Part shown: piece after piece, positions 23,866 through 40,339 of the stretch
How the letters are laid out: every line of letters starts with the position of its first letter
How positions within the stretch are numbered: position 1 is the stretch's first letter
The notes under the pieces: model-generated
What the model saw: the letters and a program-made list of their open reading frames with translations, nothing else
Databases searched by the model: none
What the model was told of the DNA's origin: nothing
Position numbers and translations under genes: made by a program
Origin: Brachynemurus nebulosus
Taxonomy: Eukaryota; Arthropoda; Insecta; Neuroptera; Myrmeleontidae
Assembly: GCA_035578155.1 (NCBI GenBank)
Contig: JAPWDM010000004.1
Coordinates: 55,615,648-55,679,647, forward strand
Direction of reading: 5' to 3'
DNA: 64,000 nt

Positions 23866-24478
23866 TATAATTTTCCTGATCGGGCCCTGGTCCGGGCATT
23901 ATTCGGTAAACCTAATAGGGCATGCCAGTGATAAGCCTGATCCGGGCCGGACCGATTTAGGGCCAGCCCTATTTATTTTCTAGTCGGGATCTTATGTCTT
24001 CAAATCATTATAATACTTTTTATAAGGTTGTAGGTACTTGCTTTGAAGATAACGAATATAAATTTTTATCTTTTTATTAATATTAATTTTGTAATTATTT
24101 ATTTCAATTTTTAAAATCCAAAAACCGCAATTTTTAGCAGCGCTTTGAATTATTTAAGCACATGTAGCTCAAAAATTATTTGGGCTAGGAGGCTGAAACT
24201 GATAGCAATTATTTCAGAGTTAAAAGGGCTTTAATTTGACATATAATATGATAATGCAATTCAAATTTAACCCTTTCTCCACAATTCAAAAAGCTGATTT
24301 TTATAAAACATCCAAAATCGGAAATTTTAATTTTTTTGAAAATAGATATGTTATACCCAGCCTCTTAGGTAAGTTGTATACAAAGTTTCATGATGTTATT
24401 CTAATGATATCACACTGAAATAATTTTTATTCTGAATTAAGACGTGTGAAAATATGGTACATAAAGTATAGTACATGT
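23866..24478. other. Array edge then AT-rich DNA, no gene seen
   Basis: The first ~100 bases hold GATCCGGGCC-like words related to the neighbouring array. The rest is AT-rich with only short frames. The 60-codon frame at 24236 has no recognisable features. Confidence 0.55.
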
Positions 24479-24875
24479 TATTAACAAGTAAAGATCCCGA
24501 GACCGGACCTATCGATTTTGATGAAATTGGAATAAGTTGTAGAACATTAAAAAATAAACGACACGTATTTTTTTTATCTGCGGAAAAACGGTTTGAAGGG
24601 GTGAAATCCCTCTTCAAAAATGGAGGTAAAAATTTAATTTTTCAAATATCTCGAAAACGGTAAAAGATAGAAGAGATAGAAGAGTAAAAGTTTAAATTGA
24701 CGAAATTGCTCTTTTTTTGAATAGCTTTTTATTGATATGCAATTAATTCAAATTACACCGACAGGAGTAGTTGGGAGTTAAAATGAGGAGATTAGTTTTG
24801 CGAAAGGGGGTTAAAAATTAAATATATTCGAATTTTGTTTGCAGATTTTAAATATACGTAAAAACATCTAATCGA

Positions 24876-25140
24876 CCATTAAAATTGACATAGTGTTTGA
24901 AAAATTACCAAACTGGATCGGCTGGGACTCGAACCCGGATCTCTTGGTTACCAGGCAAGCGCCTTACCAACTAGGCCACCGATCACTTGTTCGAGTACCA
25001 CTCCAATTCAGTAATCAATCAAACACAACCTCTCTCTAATGCGAGACGCAGTTTTATACGGATGTTTAAAAATACGGATAAAAATCCGCCATACACCAAT
25101 AATGTTTCACAGGCACTCGATAACATTTGAAATTAAAAGT
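24876..25140 (-). mobile_element. tRNA-containing SINE-like insertion, 10 bp target duplication
   Basis: A 265 bp insert flanked by exact ATCTAATCGA direct repeats (24866-24875 and 25141-25150). The related repeat at 59028-59590 has a single, uninterrupted copy of the site (about 59199-59212). A tRNA-like segment with A-box and B-box words lies within it on the - strand, about 155 bases from one end. The size and target duplication fit a SINE, but the tRNA part is not at the usual 5' edge and no clear A-tail or simple-repeat tail is visible. Confidence 0.65.
24915..24983 (-). tRNA. tRNA-Thr(GGT)-like sequence, probably a SINE part or pseudogene
   Basis: The ends can form a 7-pair acceptor (GATCGGT with GCCGATC, one G-T pair). 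An A-box-like TGGCCTAGTTGG and a B-box GGTTCGAGTCC are present. The anticodon loop reads CTGGTAA, giving GGT. There is a C-C mismatch closing the anticodon stem, a C-A mismatch in the T stem and a short D arm. These defects and the location inside a flanked insertion argue for a tRNA-derived retroposon rather than a working tRNA gene. Confidence 0.5.
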
Positions 25141-25229
25141 ATCTAATCGATCTGTTTTTGCTCAATTTTCTAATATTAAATCTAGGAGTAGTTAGTTAAC
25201 TAGGGCGTGACTGTGTTGACATAATCATA

Positions 25230-26953
<1,724 letters not shown>

Positions 26954-27045
26954 ACTGATGATACTATTTGAGTTATTTAAAACTCTTTTCCATGGAAAAT
27001 AGTCGAAAACAATTAAACTACTGTAGGAACGAAATTTGAAATAAT

Positions 27046-27458
27046 AATATTAAAATAAATACCATGTTACATTAAAATAAATACCATGTTAAGATAGAGG
27101 TTTGAACTAGGTAAGAAAAAATTATTACTTGAATATGTAAGGGTTTTCTATTTTCACGATTATGAGGAGTGAAAAATGGCCGATCTTTACCCGCCCGTTT
27201 TCACCGTTTTAAAATATAAAATTTCGAGGCGTCGCGTCGCAGTCTTTCTTTATGATTGGTTTAAAATGCAATAATTATATTCCTCATTTAATAATTTCTT
27301 AAATGAATGGTGAAAATATATTTACGCTATCTAAGAGATTCCGACAATGGCACAATTTCTATTTACCCTGTCTCCTGAAGCTTTCGTTGTTTTAAATAAT
27401 TTATTGCCCACATTATAAGCAAGATCAACATTTATTTTACATGTAGCAAGATACATAC

Positions 27459-27462
<4 letters not shown>
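27046..27462. other. AT-rich DNA with a 21 bp tandem duplication
   Basis: ATTAAAATAAATACCATGTT occurs twice in tandem near 27050-27091. The rest of the stretch shows no gene or element ends. Confidence 0.6.

Positions 27463-27535
<73 letters not shown>
27463..27535. repeat. (TA)n microsatellite, left of pogo-like MITE
   Basis: About 73 bp of TA repeats running directly into the left terminus (AGTATACTTC) of the pogo-like element. Confidence 0.98.
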
Positions 27536-31187
<3,652 letters not shown>

Positions 31188-31250
31188 ATTTTAGATATTA
31201 AAAATATTTCAAGTTTTAATTACTTTGTCAATTTCACTAGAATTGAGTAG

Positions 31251-31297
31251 AATTTACTAAACGCGTTTTCAATCTCGCGATAATCATCAGAGTAATT
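31251..31297 (-). ncRNA. Hammerhead-ribozyme-like motif in Penelope pseudo-LTR
   Basis: On the - strand the core words occur in order: CTGATGA (31284-31290), a short hairpin with GCGA loop, GAAA (31267-31270), then ACGCGTTT. The segment before CTGATGA (AATTACT) pairs with AGTAAATT after the expected cleavage site to form stem I. The GAAAACGCGTTT part gives only a very short stem III, as in the minimal hammerheads described in Penelope-like elements. Stem II is weak (three pairs), so activity is uncertain. Confidence 0.6.
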
Positions 31298-31538
31298 GAA
31301 GAAATGTATGTGGGAGTGTAATAAATACTCTTAAAAATGAATTTGGGAAAAACCCGTCATTATACTATTTCATATGAAATAGGCTGTACCATAACGTACC
31401 TGATAAACCAGTTTTGAATAATAGAGATAATTATTTTTATCTGTGTAAGGTAAAAATTTTTAACCAATATGTTTAAGAATAAAGGAGGGGTGTCCAAAAT
31501 GTTAAAGTTGCTGAAAATTATATTTTTTTTTTTTTCGT

Positions 31539-32550
31539 TTAGAAGTTCAGTTTTAATAAAGGTGAATTATTTAGGTCGTTTTGATCATTTAAAACCTCCA
31601 CTTGTGGGTCACTGTTCAATCTATTAATTTCAAGAGCCTCCAAGAGATTCAGTTTTGTACCCTTTTGACAAATATGTAGAACTTTTGGTTTGTGATTTAT
31701 ATTGGGGAAATGACCTGTTTCTAAGACGTGTAAACCAAAATTTGAGCTATGAATTTGAGATCCAACATGTTCCTTATACCTTGTCTCGAAGCTGCGACCC
31801 GTCTGTCCCACGTATTTAGCATTACACTGCGAACAATCTAAGCGGTAAACTCCACTCTTTTTTAGCGGATCAGTTTTTTCTTTTGCGTTAAAAAGTGAAC
31901 GGCCGAGATTTCCAAATGAACAGAAGGCGGGTGATATATTATATTTTGAAAATAAATTGCCTATTTTTTGTGAGATGACACCTAGGAAAGGGAGTGATAC
32001 ATAATGTTTTGGATCTGGACCAGCAGTAATAGATGGATATATTTGTTCAATGGTGATTTTGTGTTGTTTTTTACGAATGAGTTCATTTATTAAATGGGTT
32101 GAAAAAGCGTTGTTGAGGGCGATTTGTTTTATTGTGTTAAGTTCAGTTTCTCGGTCTTTTGGTAGAAGAGGAATAGCGAATGCTCTGTGGATCATTGAAC
32201 GATACGCAGCTAGTTTGTGGGACCTGGAGCTAAAGGAGTCAGCAGGTATAGTTAAATCTGAAAATGATGGTTTACGGTAGATATTATAGATGAATTTATT
32301 GGTGTCTCTAAGGATGGTTATATCAAGGAAATTTATGGATTGGTTTTCTTCTATTTCTTTGGTAAATTGGATTTTTGGGTGGATGCTGTTGAGATATTTT
32401 AAATAGTTGTCCAGCTGTCGGTCTGTTCCTTTGAAACCAACTAGGATGTCATCTACGTAGCGAAACCAGAAAAGAATGTGTTTTTTAGAAATAGGGTTTT
32501 GTAAGATAGAAGTTTCGAGGTTATCCATAAAGAGTTCAGCTAAGAGTGGG
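31539..32550 (-). pseudogene. Penelope-like RT (C-terminal part) plus GIY-YIG endonuclease
   Basis: The frame is open from the truncation edge (SPLLAELFMDNLE) to a stop at 31539. The catalytic RT motif is FWFRYVDDILVGF, followed by INFLDITI and YRKPSFSDLTIP. The C-terminal GIY-YIG endonuclease contains SGVYRLDCSQCNAKYVGQTG and RYKEHVG, where the usual GIY/YIG positions read GVY and YVG. A conserved EALEIN follows. The N-terminal RT fingers are missing, so the protein is partial although the remaining frame is clean. It is normally the enzyme that copies the element at nicks made by the endonuclease. Confidence 0.9.
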
Positions 32551-32806
32551 CTAGATTGAAAACGCGTTTAGTAAATTCTACTCAATTCTAGTGAAATTGA
32601 CAAAGTAATTAAAACTTTAAATATTTTTAATATTTAAAATGAAATTTCACAAAGTAAACCTCTCAACAGTAAGATATTTTAGAATCTGTAAAACCTAAAT
32701 TAAGCAATCAATATTTAAAAGCAGCTATCATGACGCAATCTGAGGCCGAGACTATAATAGAAATATATTTTGAGGTCCCCAGAATACGAAAATGATATTC
32801 ACTAAA

Positions 32807-33929
<1,123 letters not shown>

Positions 33930-35290
33930 TTATGCACGGCAAACTATGTAATTACGTGCCGGTATATTACTGCCCCCTGCGGAAAGAAAAAATCTTTTAA
34001 AGATGAACCATGTAGAACCCTTCTAGATTTAGAAAATACAGATCTTATACTGGATGTAGCAGCATTAGTCCTTGTCGCTCGAGTGTTAGCTGCATTTAGG
34101 AACAAGCTTGAAGAGCTAAAGTCAACCCCTAAGTAGTTGTAGCTATTTACAGTTTCTAATACATTCGATTTAAATTTAAATACGGGGTTACCTGGAGGTT
34201 TGCTTGCTCGTCTAAAGATAAAAATTTTAGACTTTTTTACATTTACTTGTAAGAAGTTCTCATCACAATATAATTCCAACACATTTAGTATTTTGTGTAG
34301 TTGATATTTATTTCTAGCCAATAAAACTAAGTCGTCTGCATAAAAGATAGCATCAGTATCATTTACATGATCAATGTTAATGCCCTCAACATCATGAGAT
34401 TTAAGAAAATTTGAAAAATCTGCCAAAAATAACGCAAAAAGCAGTGGACTAAGGCAGTCGCCTTATAGTACACCTTTTAGGATGGGGATTCCATTGGAAT
34501 ATTCACCGTTTGCTTGAACTTTAATGTTAGCATTACTGTATAGATTTCTCCTAATACGTGTTAACTTGTCAAAAATTCCCAGTTTCTTTAATTTGAACTA
34601 TAAAATTGGATGAATTATAGAGTTAAAAGCTTTTTTAAAATCTATGAAAGCGCAAATAAGTTTTCCTGACTTACGACTTAATTGTATAGCTACAACAGAT
34701 GGTAAAATGAAATTTTGTCTATGCAACTACGATTTTTCCGAAAGCCCGACTGGCACTCTGGCATAATATTGTTAAATTCTGCGTAATCAGTGATGTGATG
34801 AGTAATGATTTGTGTGAAAAATTTAGTAACGTTATTTATAAGAGAAATACCTCTGTAATTATCCATTATAGAAAGATCCCCATTCTTTGGTAGGAGAATG
34901 AGTTTAATTTTTGACCAGGATACTGGCATACGTTCATTTCTAAATACTTCGTTATACAATTTAAGTAACATATCTTACCGATAAGTGGTAAATTTTTAAA
35001 AATTCATAGGATAAACTGTCTAAACCAGGTGCTTTTTTGTTTTTATATAAACTGAGTACATTATCTAATTCATCATATGAAACTTCGAAATCTAATTTCT
35101 AATTAAAATTATTTTCAAGGTCTAAGTTAGTATTTATAGCCTCACTAGTAAATATTTTTTTATAATAGTTTTCCCACATATTCAAGTTTATATTATTAAC
35201 TGATGGATTATTTTGTTTTAGAGATCGGATCACTTGCCAAAATTCGGCCGGATTTTTTCTATCTGCAATTTTGTCTTTAATTTAACGTTT
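33930..35290 (-). pseudogene. CR1/L2-like LINE fragment (RT region)
   Basis: Broken RT frames run from the linker upstream of RT (KKAPGLDSLSYEFLKIY near 35000-35030) through SWSKIKLILLPKNGD, NYRGISLINNVTKF, NNIMPECQSGFRKNRSC (34690-34971) to FYADDLVLLARNKYQ and LQVNVKKSKIFIF (33944-34426). The sequence resembles the larger element at 44925-49256 throughout but is clearly diverged from it. Several stops and frameshifts are present. The 5' edge abuts I-type unit E at about 35290, so this may be a 5'-truncated insertion there. Confidence 0.82.
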
Positions 35291-35765
35291 CTGCTTACTA
35301 GGTGAGCATGCTCAAACCGTTCAGATAGACGTCGCTCACACAGGCGAACCAGTGCGTCGAGGGCCGCGCTCCTACCCATCGATATGATGAGAACAAGACA
35401 CGGCTCTTTATCACAGAAATGCACCACCGGTGTGCACCAACCAGTGGATGCAGAGTAAAAAGATAAAATAAAAACACAGGTACAAGGCTATCATAGACGA
35501 GACTTCCACAAATCACAAACGATATCACTTTTTCGATTCCTTCGAATTCGAGTCACGATTTCGGTATTCACACACATATGGATACTCAACACATTCGACG
35601 CTACAGCCAGACATCAGGGTGAGAACAACAAGCATCTAGTCGATCTCACGACGTTCGTCCTCGTCGAAAAAATACCAGAGCCTCGTCAGCCTGCTAGCCG
35701 AAGATAACAGTTGCCCGCCGAGCACGAACGGGGACGTGAGGTTGGATTTTAGCCCAGCCCGAGCT
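35290..35765 (-). mobile_element. I-type unit E: 5' part of a non-autonomous or second-subfamily element
   Basis: On the - strand it begins after a TAA tract with AGCTCGGGCTGGGCTAAAAT. From about 35670 it follows the middle of unit D: TTTTTTCGACGAGGACGAAC, GATGTCTGGCTGTAGCGTCG, CGAAATCGTGACTCGAATTC. In one frame D and E share MGRNAVLDALVR or MGRSAALDALVR, hinting at the start of an ORF unlike ORF1 of copies A and B. Its first ~100 bases differ from those of D. It is cut at 35290 by the CR1/L2-like fragment. Confidence 0.65.
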
Positions 35766-35794
35766 TTATTATTATTATTATTATTATTATTATT
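35766..35794. repeat. (TAA)n tract at the 3' end of the Dong/R4 element
   Basis: About nine TAA repeats (read as ATT on the + strand) between the Dong/R4 3' end and the 5' end of unit E. Confidence 0.95.
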
Positions 35795-38700
35795 TACTTT
35801 TACGCCAACCTGGCGCTCACTACTCAGTAGGACAGTACTGGGTAACATTCACCTATACCGGCATTATGCAAGGTATTAGGCTCTGTGAAAGGGTAATGTG
35901 CCAAACCAATCCGTAAAAGTACCGTAGTACATTCACGGACGGGTTTGTCACATCACTCCTTATATTGTTGTTGTTGTTGCTTGAAACGAGGTGTTATGCG
36001 TCTATTTTGGTGTACACTGGTTCGTACGACGAGACTTTTGTGGGAGCGTAGATGTTGGCTCAATGACAGACGGCTGTGAATGCCTAGTTCGTTTTCGTGT
36101 CCTCAGAGAATAGGTAGGATTAGGGACAGAGGGAAGGGAAAGGACTGTTTGTGTTTGTGTGTGTGTTCGTGTATGTGTGTGGATGTGTCGTTCTATTTTT
36201 CGTTTCTTGGTGTAAATGTGTTCTGGTTCATCAAATTGCTCATTAAGATCGGGTGTTCCTGGAATTGCGCGTTTAGATGGTACAGAGGTTGACGGACCTT
36301 GTGTGTTATTGAGTTGGGGAGGATTGTGCACCAGAGCGGTAACAGTGACAGTGCGGCAGTTGGTCGATCCTCCCTCTCCATCAGACGAATCTGGATCTGT
36401 ATGTGTGTTAGGTGTTTGCGTTTCAGTGTTAGCGTATTGTGTGTTTATGTATGTGTGTTGTGTGTCTGTAAGATGAGTGTCAGTGTGTTGTTCACTCACT
36501 GTAGATGGCTCAGATGGAGTACAAGCAGATCTTGTGCTTTCACATATCGCAGTCGGATTCGTATTACTGAGGAACTTCCGTACTATACGACATGTGTTTA
36601 TGATCACTGCCTTTTGCATAGTGACATATGTGTACTTTGGGAGACCCAAGAGGCTCAAGCTATTGTGTAGTGTGTGTGGAATGACCCCGGTGGCACTGAG
36701 TACTATTGGAACAATGTGGACATGTTCCATTCGCCATTGTTGTTTTATTTCGGCTGCGAGGTCAGTGTATTTCTCCAATTTAACTGCGTGTGTTTTTTGT
36801 AAGTTATGTGTATTCGGAACCGCAATGTCGATCAGATAGGTGGTCTTAGTTTGTTTCATTACGAAGGTGATATCTTGTCGATTATGATTTATGGTCTTAT
36901 CTGTAATAATCGACCGATCCCAGTAAAGTCTACAGGAGTCATTCTCCGCTACTACTTTTGGTGTGAGCTTGTAGTAAGGGGTTTTATCGGTTATAAGGTG
37001 GTGCTTAACCGCTAGTTTCTGATATATAATTTTGCCAACCTGGTCGTGACGGTGTTTATATTCGGACTGAGTGAGCTGAGTACAGGCAGCTGTGATGTGT
37101 TGGATCGTTTCGGGTTTGGAATGGCATCTCCGGCATGAGTCAGATGTTATTGACGAGTCACGAAGTATGTATTTTGAGTAATTCTTTGTATGAATTACTT
37201 GATCCTGTATAGCCAGCATGAATCCTTCAGTCTCCGGGAAAAGACTTCCTTGACTCAACCAGGCGTGCGACGCTGCTTTGTCGACGTTACTCTGGTTAAG
37301 GTCATGTGGGTGTCTCCCATGTAGAGGCTTGCGCATCCATTGCTGGATTTTGTCCTCCTTCGTGACCAATGGGCAAAAACTATCTGGCATTTCTGTGTGT
37401 GAGAGGTTTAATGGTGTGTATGCCTTGTCGGCTTGGATTATTGCATTGTGTAAGTGTGATGTGTGTGTTTTGGTGTAAAAGTATTCTCGCAAGTTATGAA
37501 CCTGTTTATTATGCGTGTTCCTTATGTCTATAAGACCCCGACCCCCTTCGGCTCTTGGCAGCGTCAATCGTTCTATCGCTGCTTTGGGATGATGAATTCG
37601 TTATTTGGTCATAAGGACGCGGGTCTTGATCTCGATGTTTGTCAAGTCCGTAGGCGTCCATTTGATTACCCCAAATGAGTACGTTAGCACCGGAACTGCG
37701 TAGGTGTTAATTGCTTTGATGGTTTTTTTTCCATCAAGGTGAGTGTTCAGTAATCTCCGTACACGCGTTAGGTATTGCTGCATCAGGTGTTGTTTTACAG
37801 CGCTGTGATCTATACGTTCGTCCTGATTGAATCCGAGATACCGGTACGACTCTCCCTCGTCCATGGGCTGCATAACAGACTCTGGTTCGAGTTCGAATGC
37901 GACCGCATCTCGTTTTCCTCCAGAACGACATTGTGTTCGACATTTATCGATTCCGAACTCTATATAGAGGTCTCGCGAAACCTCGTTGGAAAGTCCCAGC
38001 AGCTGCTGTAATTGATGTTTAGTAGCTGCATAGATCTTAATATCATCCATATACATCAGATGTGAGATGGTATGGCGCGAATTCGTTTGCGTACCTACAT
38101 TGTAACCGTATTTGGTTTCATTTAACAGGCGAGAAAGTGGGTTCATTGCGAGACAAAACCATAATGGACTCAATGAGTCGCCTTGGAATATGCCGCGTCT
38201 TACTTGAATAAGGTCGCTTGCTGTTTTTTCATTACCAATACTCAAATGTAAGGTCGTTCGCCAGTCGGACATGATCGTTCCAAGGAAGTTCACGATACTT
38301 GGGTGTATTTTGTACAGCTCCAATACTCTCCGTAACCAGGAGTGCGGGACCGAATCAAATGCCTTTGTGTAATCAATAAACGCTGTATACAGGTTACGTT
38401 GTCTCCCTTTCGCTTGTTCCAGTACTACGGAGTCAATCAGAAGCTGCTCTTTGCAGCCCTGTGACCTCTTTCGACATCCCTTTTATTCTTCTGTCAGTAT
38501 GGTGTTAATCTGACAATGCTCATTGATCTTTTCTACCAGAAAGGACGTCAAAATCTTATATACTGTAGGCAAGCAGGTGATAGGCCTATAATTCGCAGGA
38601 TTTTTTGTATCACTGTTTTTAGATTTCATGTATGTGATACCCTGCGTTAGGAATTTCGGTGTCAGGTTTGGTGTTCTTATAAATAGTGTAAATTGTTCAG

Positions 38701-40288
38701 CGAGATACTTGTGTGTTGATGTAAAGTGTTTGAGCCAGTAGTTTTGTATGTTATCGATGCCAGGTGCCTTCCAGTTATGCGATCTCTGTAAAGCTCTGGA
38801 GACGTCCTCTGTAGTAATGTCCGTATAGGGCATCTCCGGAAGATGTTCGTTATTCCTGCACTCTGTATCGATCCAGCTGGCTTTGTCATTATGGTCAATG
38901 GTGTTGGACCATATATTCGCCCAGAAACTATGGAGTGCGTTCTTCTCTGGTAGACCATTACTGTCAGTTACCGTGTTCGTTAGAGACTGATAAAACCGTC
39001 TCTCGTTTCTGCTGAACGCTTGGTTTTGTCGTCTGCGTTCAGTACTGGTCTTATATCTTCGTAAGCGCTTCGCTAGTGCTGTTAATTTTTGGTGAAGCGT
39101 GTCTCTGATCTCTGTGAGTGTTTTATTGGGTTCCTCGTATTGTGTGTGTACTGTGTGTTTGTGTAATATGTCGTGTATATATTTGTTGAGCCGTTTGGAC
39201 CTCGTACCCTGTTGGTATTGGGTGATCCTGCCGAGGTTGCATCGGATGGTGCTGATGCGTTTATTCAATCGTGTTTCCCAAGCAGGGGTTTTGTGTTTCT
39301 TCGAGTTGTGCGCTACAGCTGGTGTTACATCGGTCCCGTTACAACGTATTGCTGCAACGGCTCCACAGTAGATAGCTGTGTGCAACTCGATAAAATTGTC
39401 ACAAGTTTGCAAGTGTTGAGGCAGTATTATGTTATTTAATATCTCAACGATCTCAGCCAATCTACGTGAGGTGTGTTGTTTAGGCAACAAGTACCGATGT
39501 GTGGGTTCCGTCCCTTCGAATTCAGTAAGCGCTGTGTTAAATTCCAGTTCAATCTCTTGCAGTAGGGTGTCATTTACTGCTGTTTCATGGTAGTTAGGCT
39601 CATTCTGGACAAGTTGTTGGGTGTCGTTTTGTGTGGGGCTCCCCATTTCTGGTGGGCCGTCGTCGGTCTGACTTTCTTCATTTTGAGCAAATTGATGTGC
39701 GTCTTGTGTTTTAATAGTGTTTATGAGGGAAGAAGGTATAAGGTTATTGGTGAAAATGACACGCTTTTGGTCTGCCAGTCTCTGTTCAGTGACGCGATTT
39801 AGGTGAGGATAGGTGCGCGCGAACTCTTGATGTAATTTCGTACGGTAACCAGTTTTGTCCGTTTCAAGTTTAGTAACTTGGAAGTATGTGCGTACGGTGA
39901 ATTCATTCAGTTCATCTGTCCATTGCATACGCACACGCTTCTTACCAGCTTTAGTGGTCCCCAAAGGATGCTCCCAGGAAACACTTAAAGTCGGCTGAGC
40001 CAAAGGTGTTGGTGGCTCTGTAAGTAGGGCAGTAGTATTTTGGCTGAAGGTGTTATTACAGCTGACAGGTGGCTGCCTAGAACCCAGCCTGTCGTCACCG
40101 CGATCTAAACTGTCACATTCAGTGGTGACCCTGATGCGCTCGGTCGCTCCACCGGCAGCGGCATTTTTCCGAGGCTTTTTTTTCCTATTACTCTCCTTCC
40201 TAATGGGTTGTCCTTTTAGTCGCCTTTTACGACAAGCAGGACTTACTATGGGCAAATTCTGCAAAGTGAAGCCCCCACCCACAGGGCG

Positions 40289-40289
<1 letters not shown>
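35795..40289 (-). mobile_element. Dong/R4-type LINE inserted in a TAA tract
   Basis: A 4.5 kb non-LTR element bounded on both sides by (TAA)n. It has one long ORF with RT and a C-terminal restriction-like endonuclease, and no AP endonuclease. The RT phrase GCRKRSQGCKEQLLID and the C-terminal RHDQV...YLIDIAVPN...KLEKYTDL pattern fit the R4/Dong group. Known Dong elements insert into TAA repeats, which is what the borders show. The 3' UTR (35795-36001) has no poly(A). Confidence 0.88.
36002..40289 (-). pseudogene. Dong/R4-type polyprotein (RT plus restriction-like endonuclease), two in-frame stops
   Basis: One continuous frame of about 1,430 codons, interrupted only by TAA stops at about 38483 and 37601. 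The N-terminal region is basic with a conserved block (MQWTDELNEFTVRTYFQVTK, VTEQRLADQKRVIF). RT motifs are WKAPGIDNIQNYWLKHF, NPANYRPITCLPTVYK, FIDYTKAFDSVPHSW, GIFQGDSLSPLWFCLA and LMYMDDIKIYA. The C-terminus has CRRCHSKPETIQHITAAC followed by the endonuclease (YKHRHDQVGKI, NRQDITFV, YLIDIAVPN, KLEKYTDLAAEIKQQW). The frame also stays open upstream, through the TAA tract into unit D, so the true start is unclear; the first internal Met with conserved context is MQWTDELNEF. Loss by two nonsense changes suggests a young copy. Confidence 0.88.

Positions 40290-40322
<33 letters not shown>
40290..40322. repeat. (TAA)n tract at the 5' end of the Dong/R4 element
   Basis: About eleven TAA repeats (ATT on the + strand) followed by an 18-base A-run (T on +), then the 3' UTR of unit D. 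It is the tail of unit D into which the Dong/R4 element went. Confidence 0.95.
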
Positions 40323-40324
<2 letters not shown>

Positions 40325-40339
40325 TTTTTTTTTTTTTTT

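Larger units (their letters stand above)
31188..32640 (-). mobile_element. Penelope-like element, 5'-truncated, with inverted pseudo-LTR arm
   Basis: The body (31300-32552, - strand) encodes the end of the RT and a GIY-YIG endonuclease. The 88 bp at 31188-31275 recur in inverted orientation at 32553-32640 with about two mismatches. Penelope-like elements are known for pseudo-LTRs placed in direct or inverted order and for 5'-truncated copies. The downstream arm carries a hammerhead-like motif, also a known feature of these pseudo-LTRs. The inverted arm breaks off inside that motif, at the point where it meets the RT coding sequence. Confidence 0.87.

Noticed and set aside
24915..24983. Calling a functional tRNA-Thr gene
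   Set aside because: Mismatches in the anticodon and T stems and its place inside a target-duplication-flanked insert favour a retroposon.
36299..36839. + strand frames of 123 and 120 codons opposite the Dong/R4 ORF
   Set aside because: They lie antisense to the conserved endonuclease coding region and have Val/Cys-rich shadow composition.
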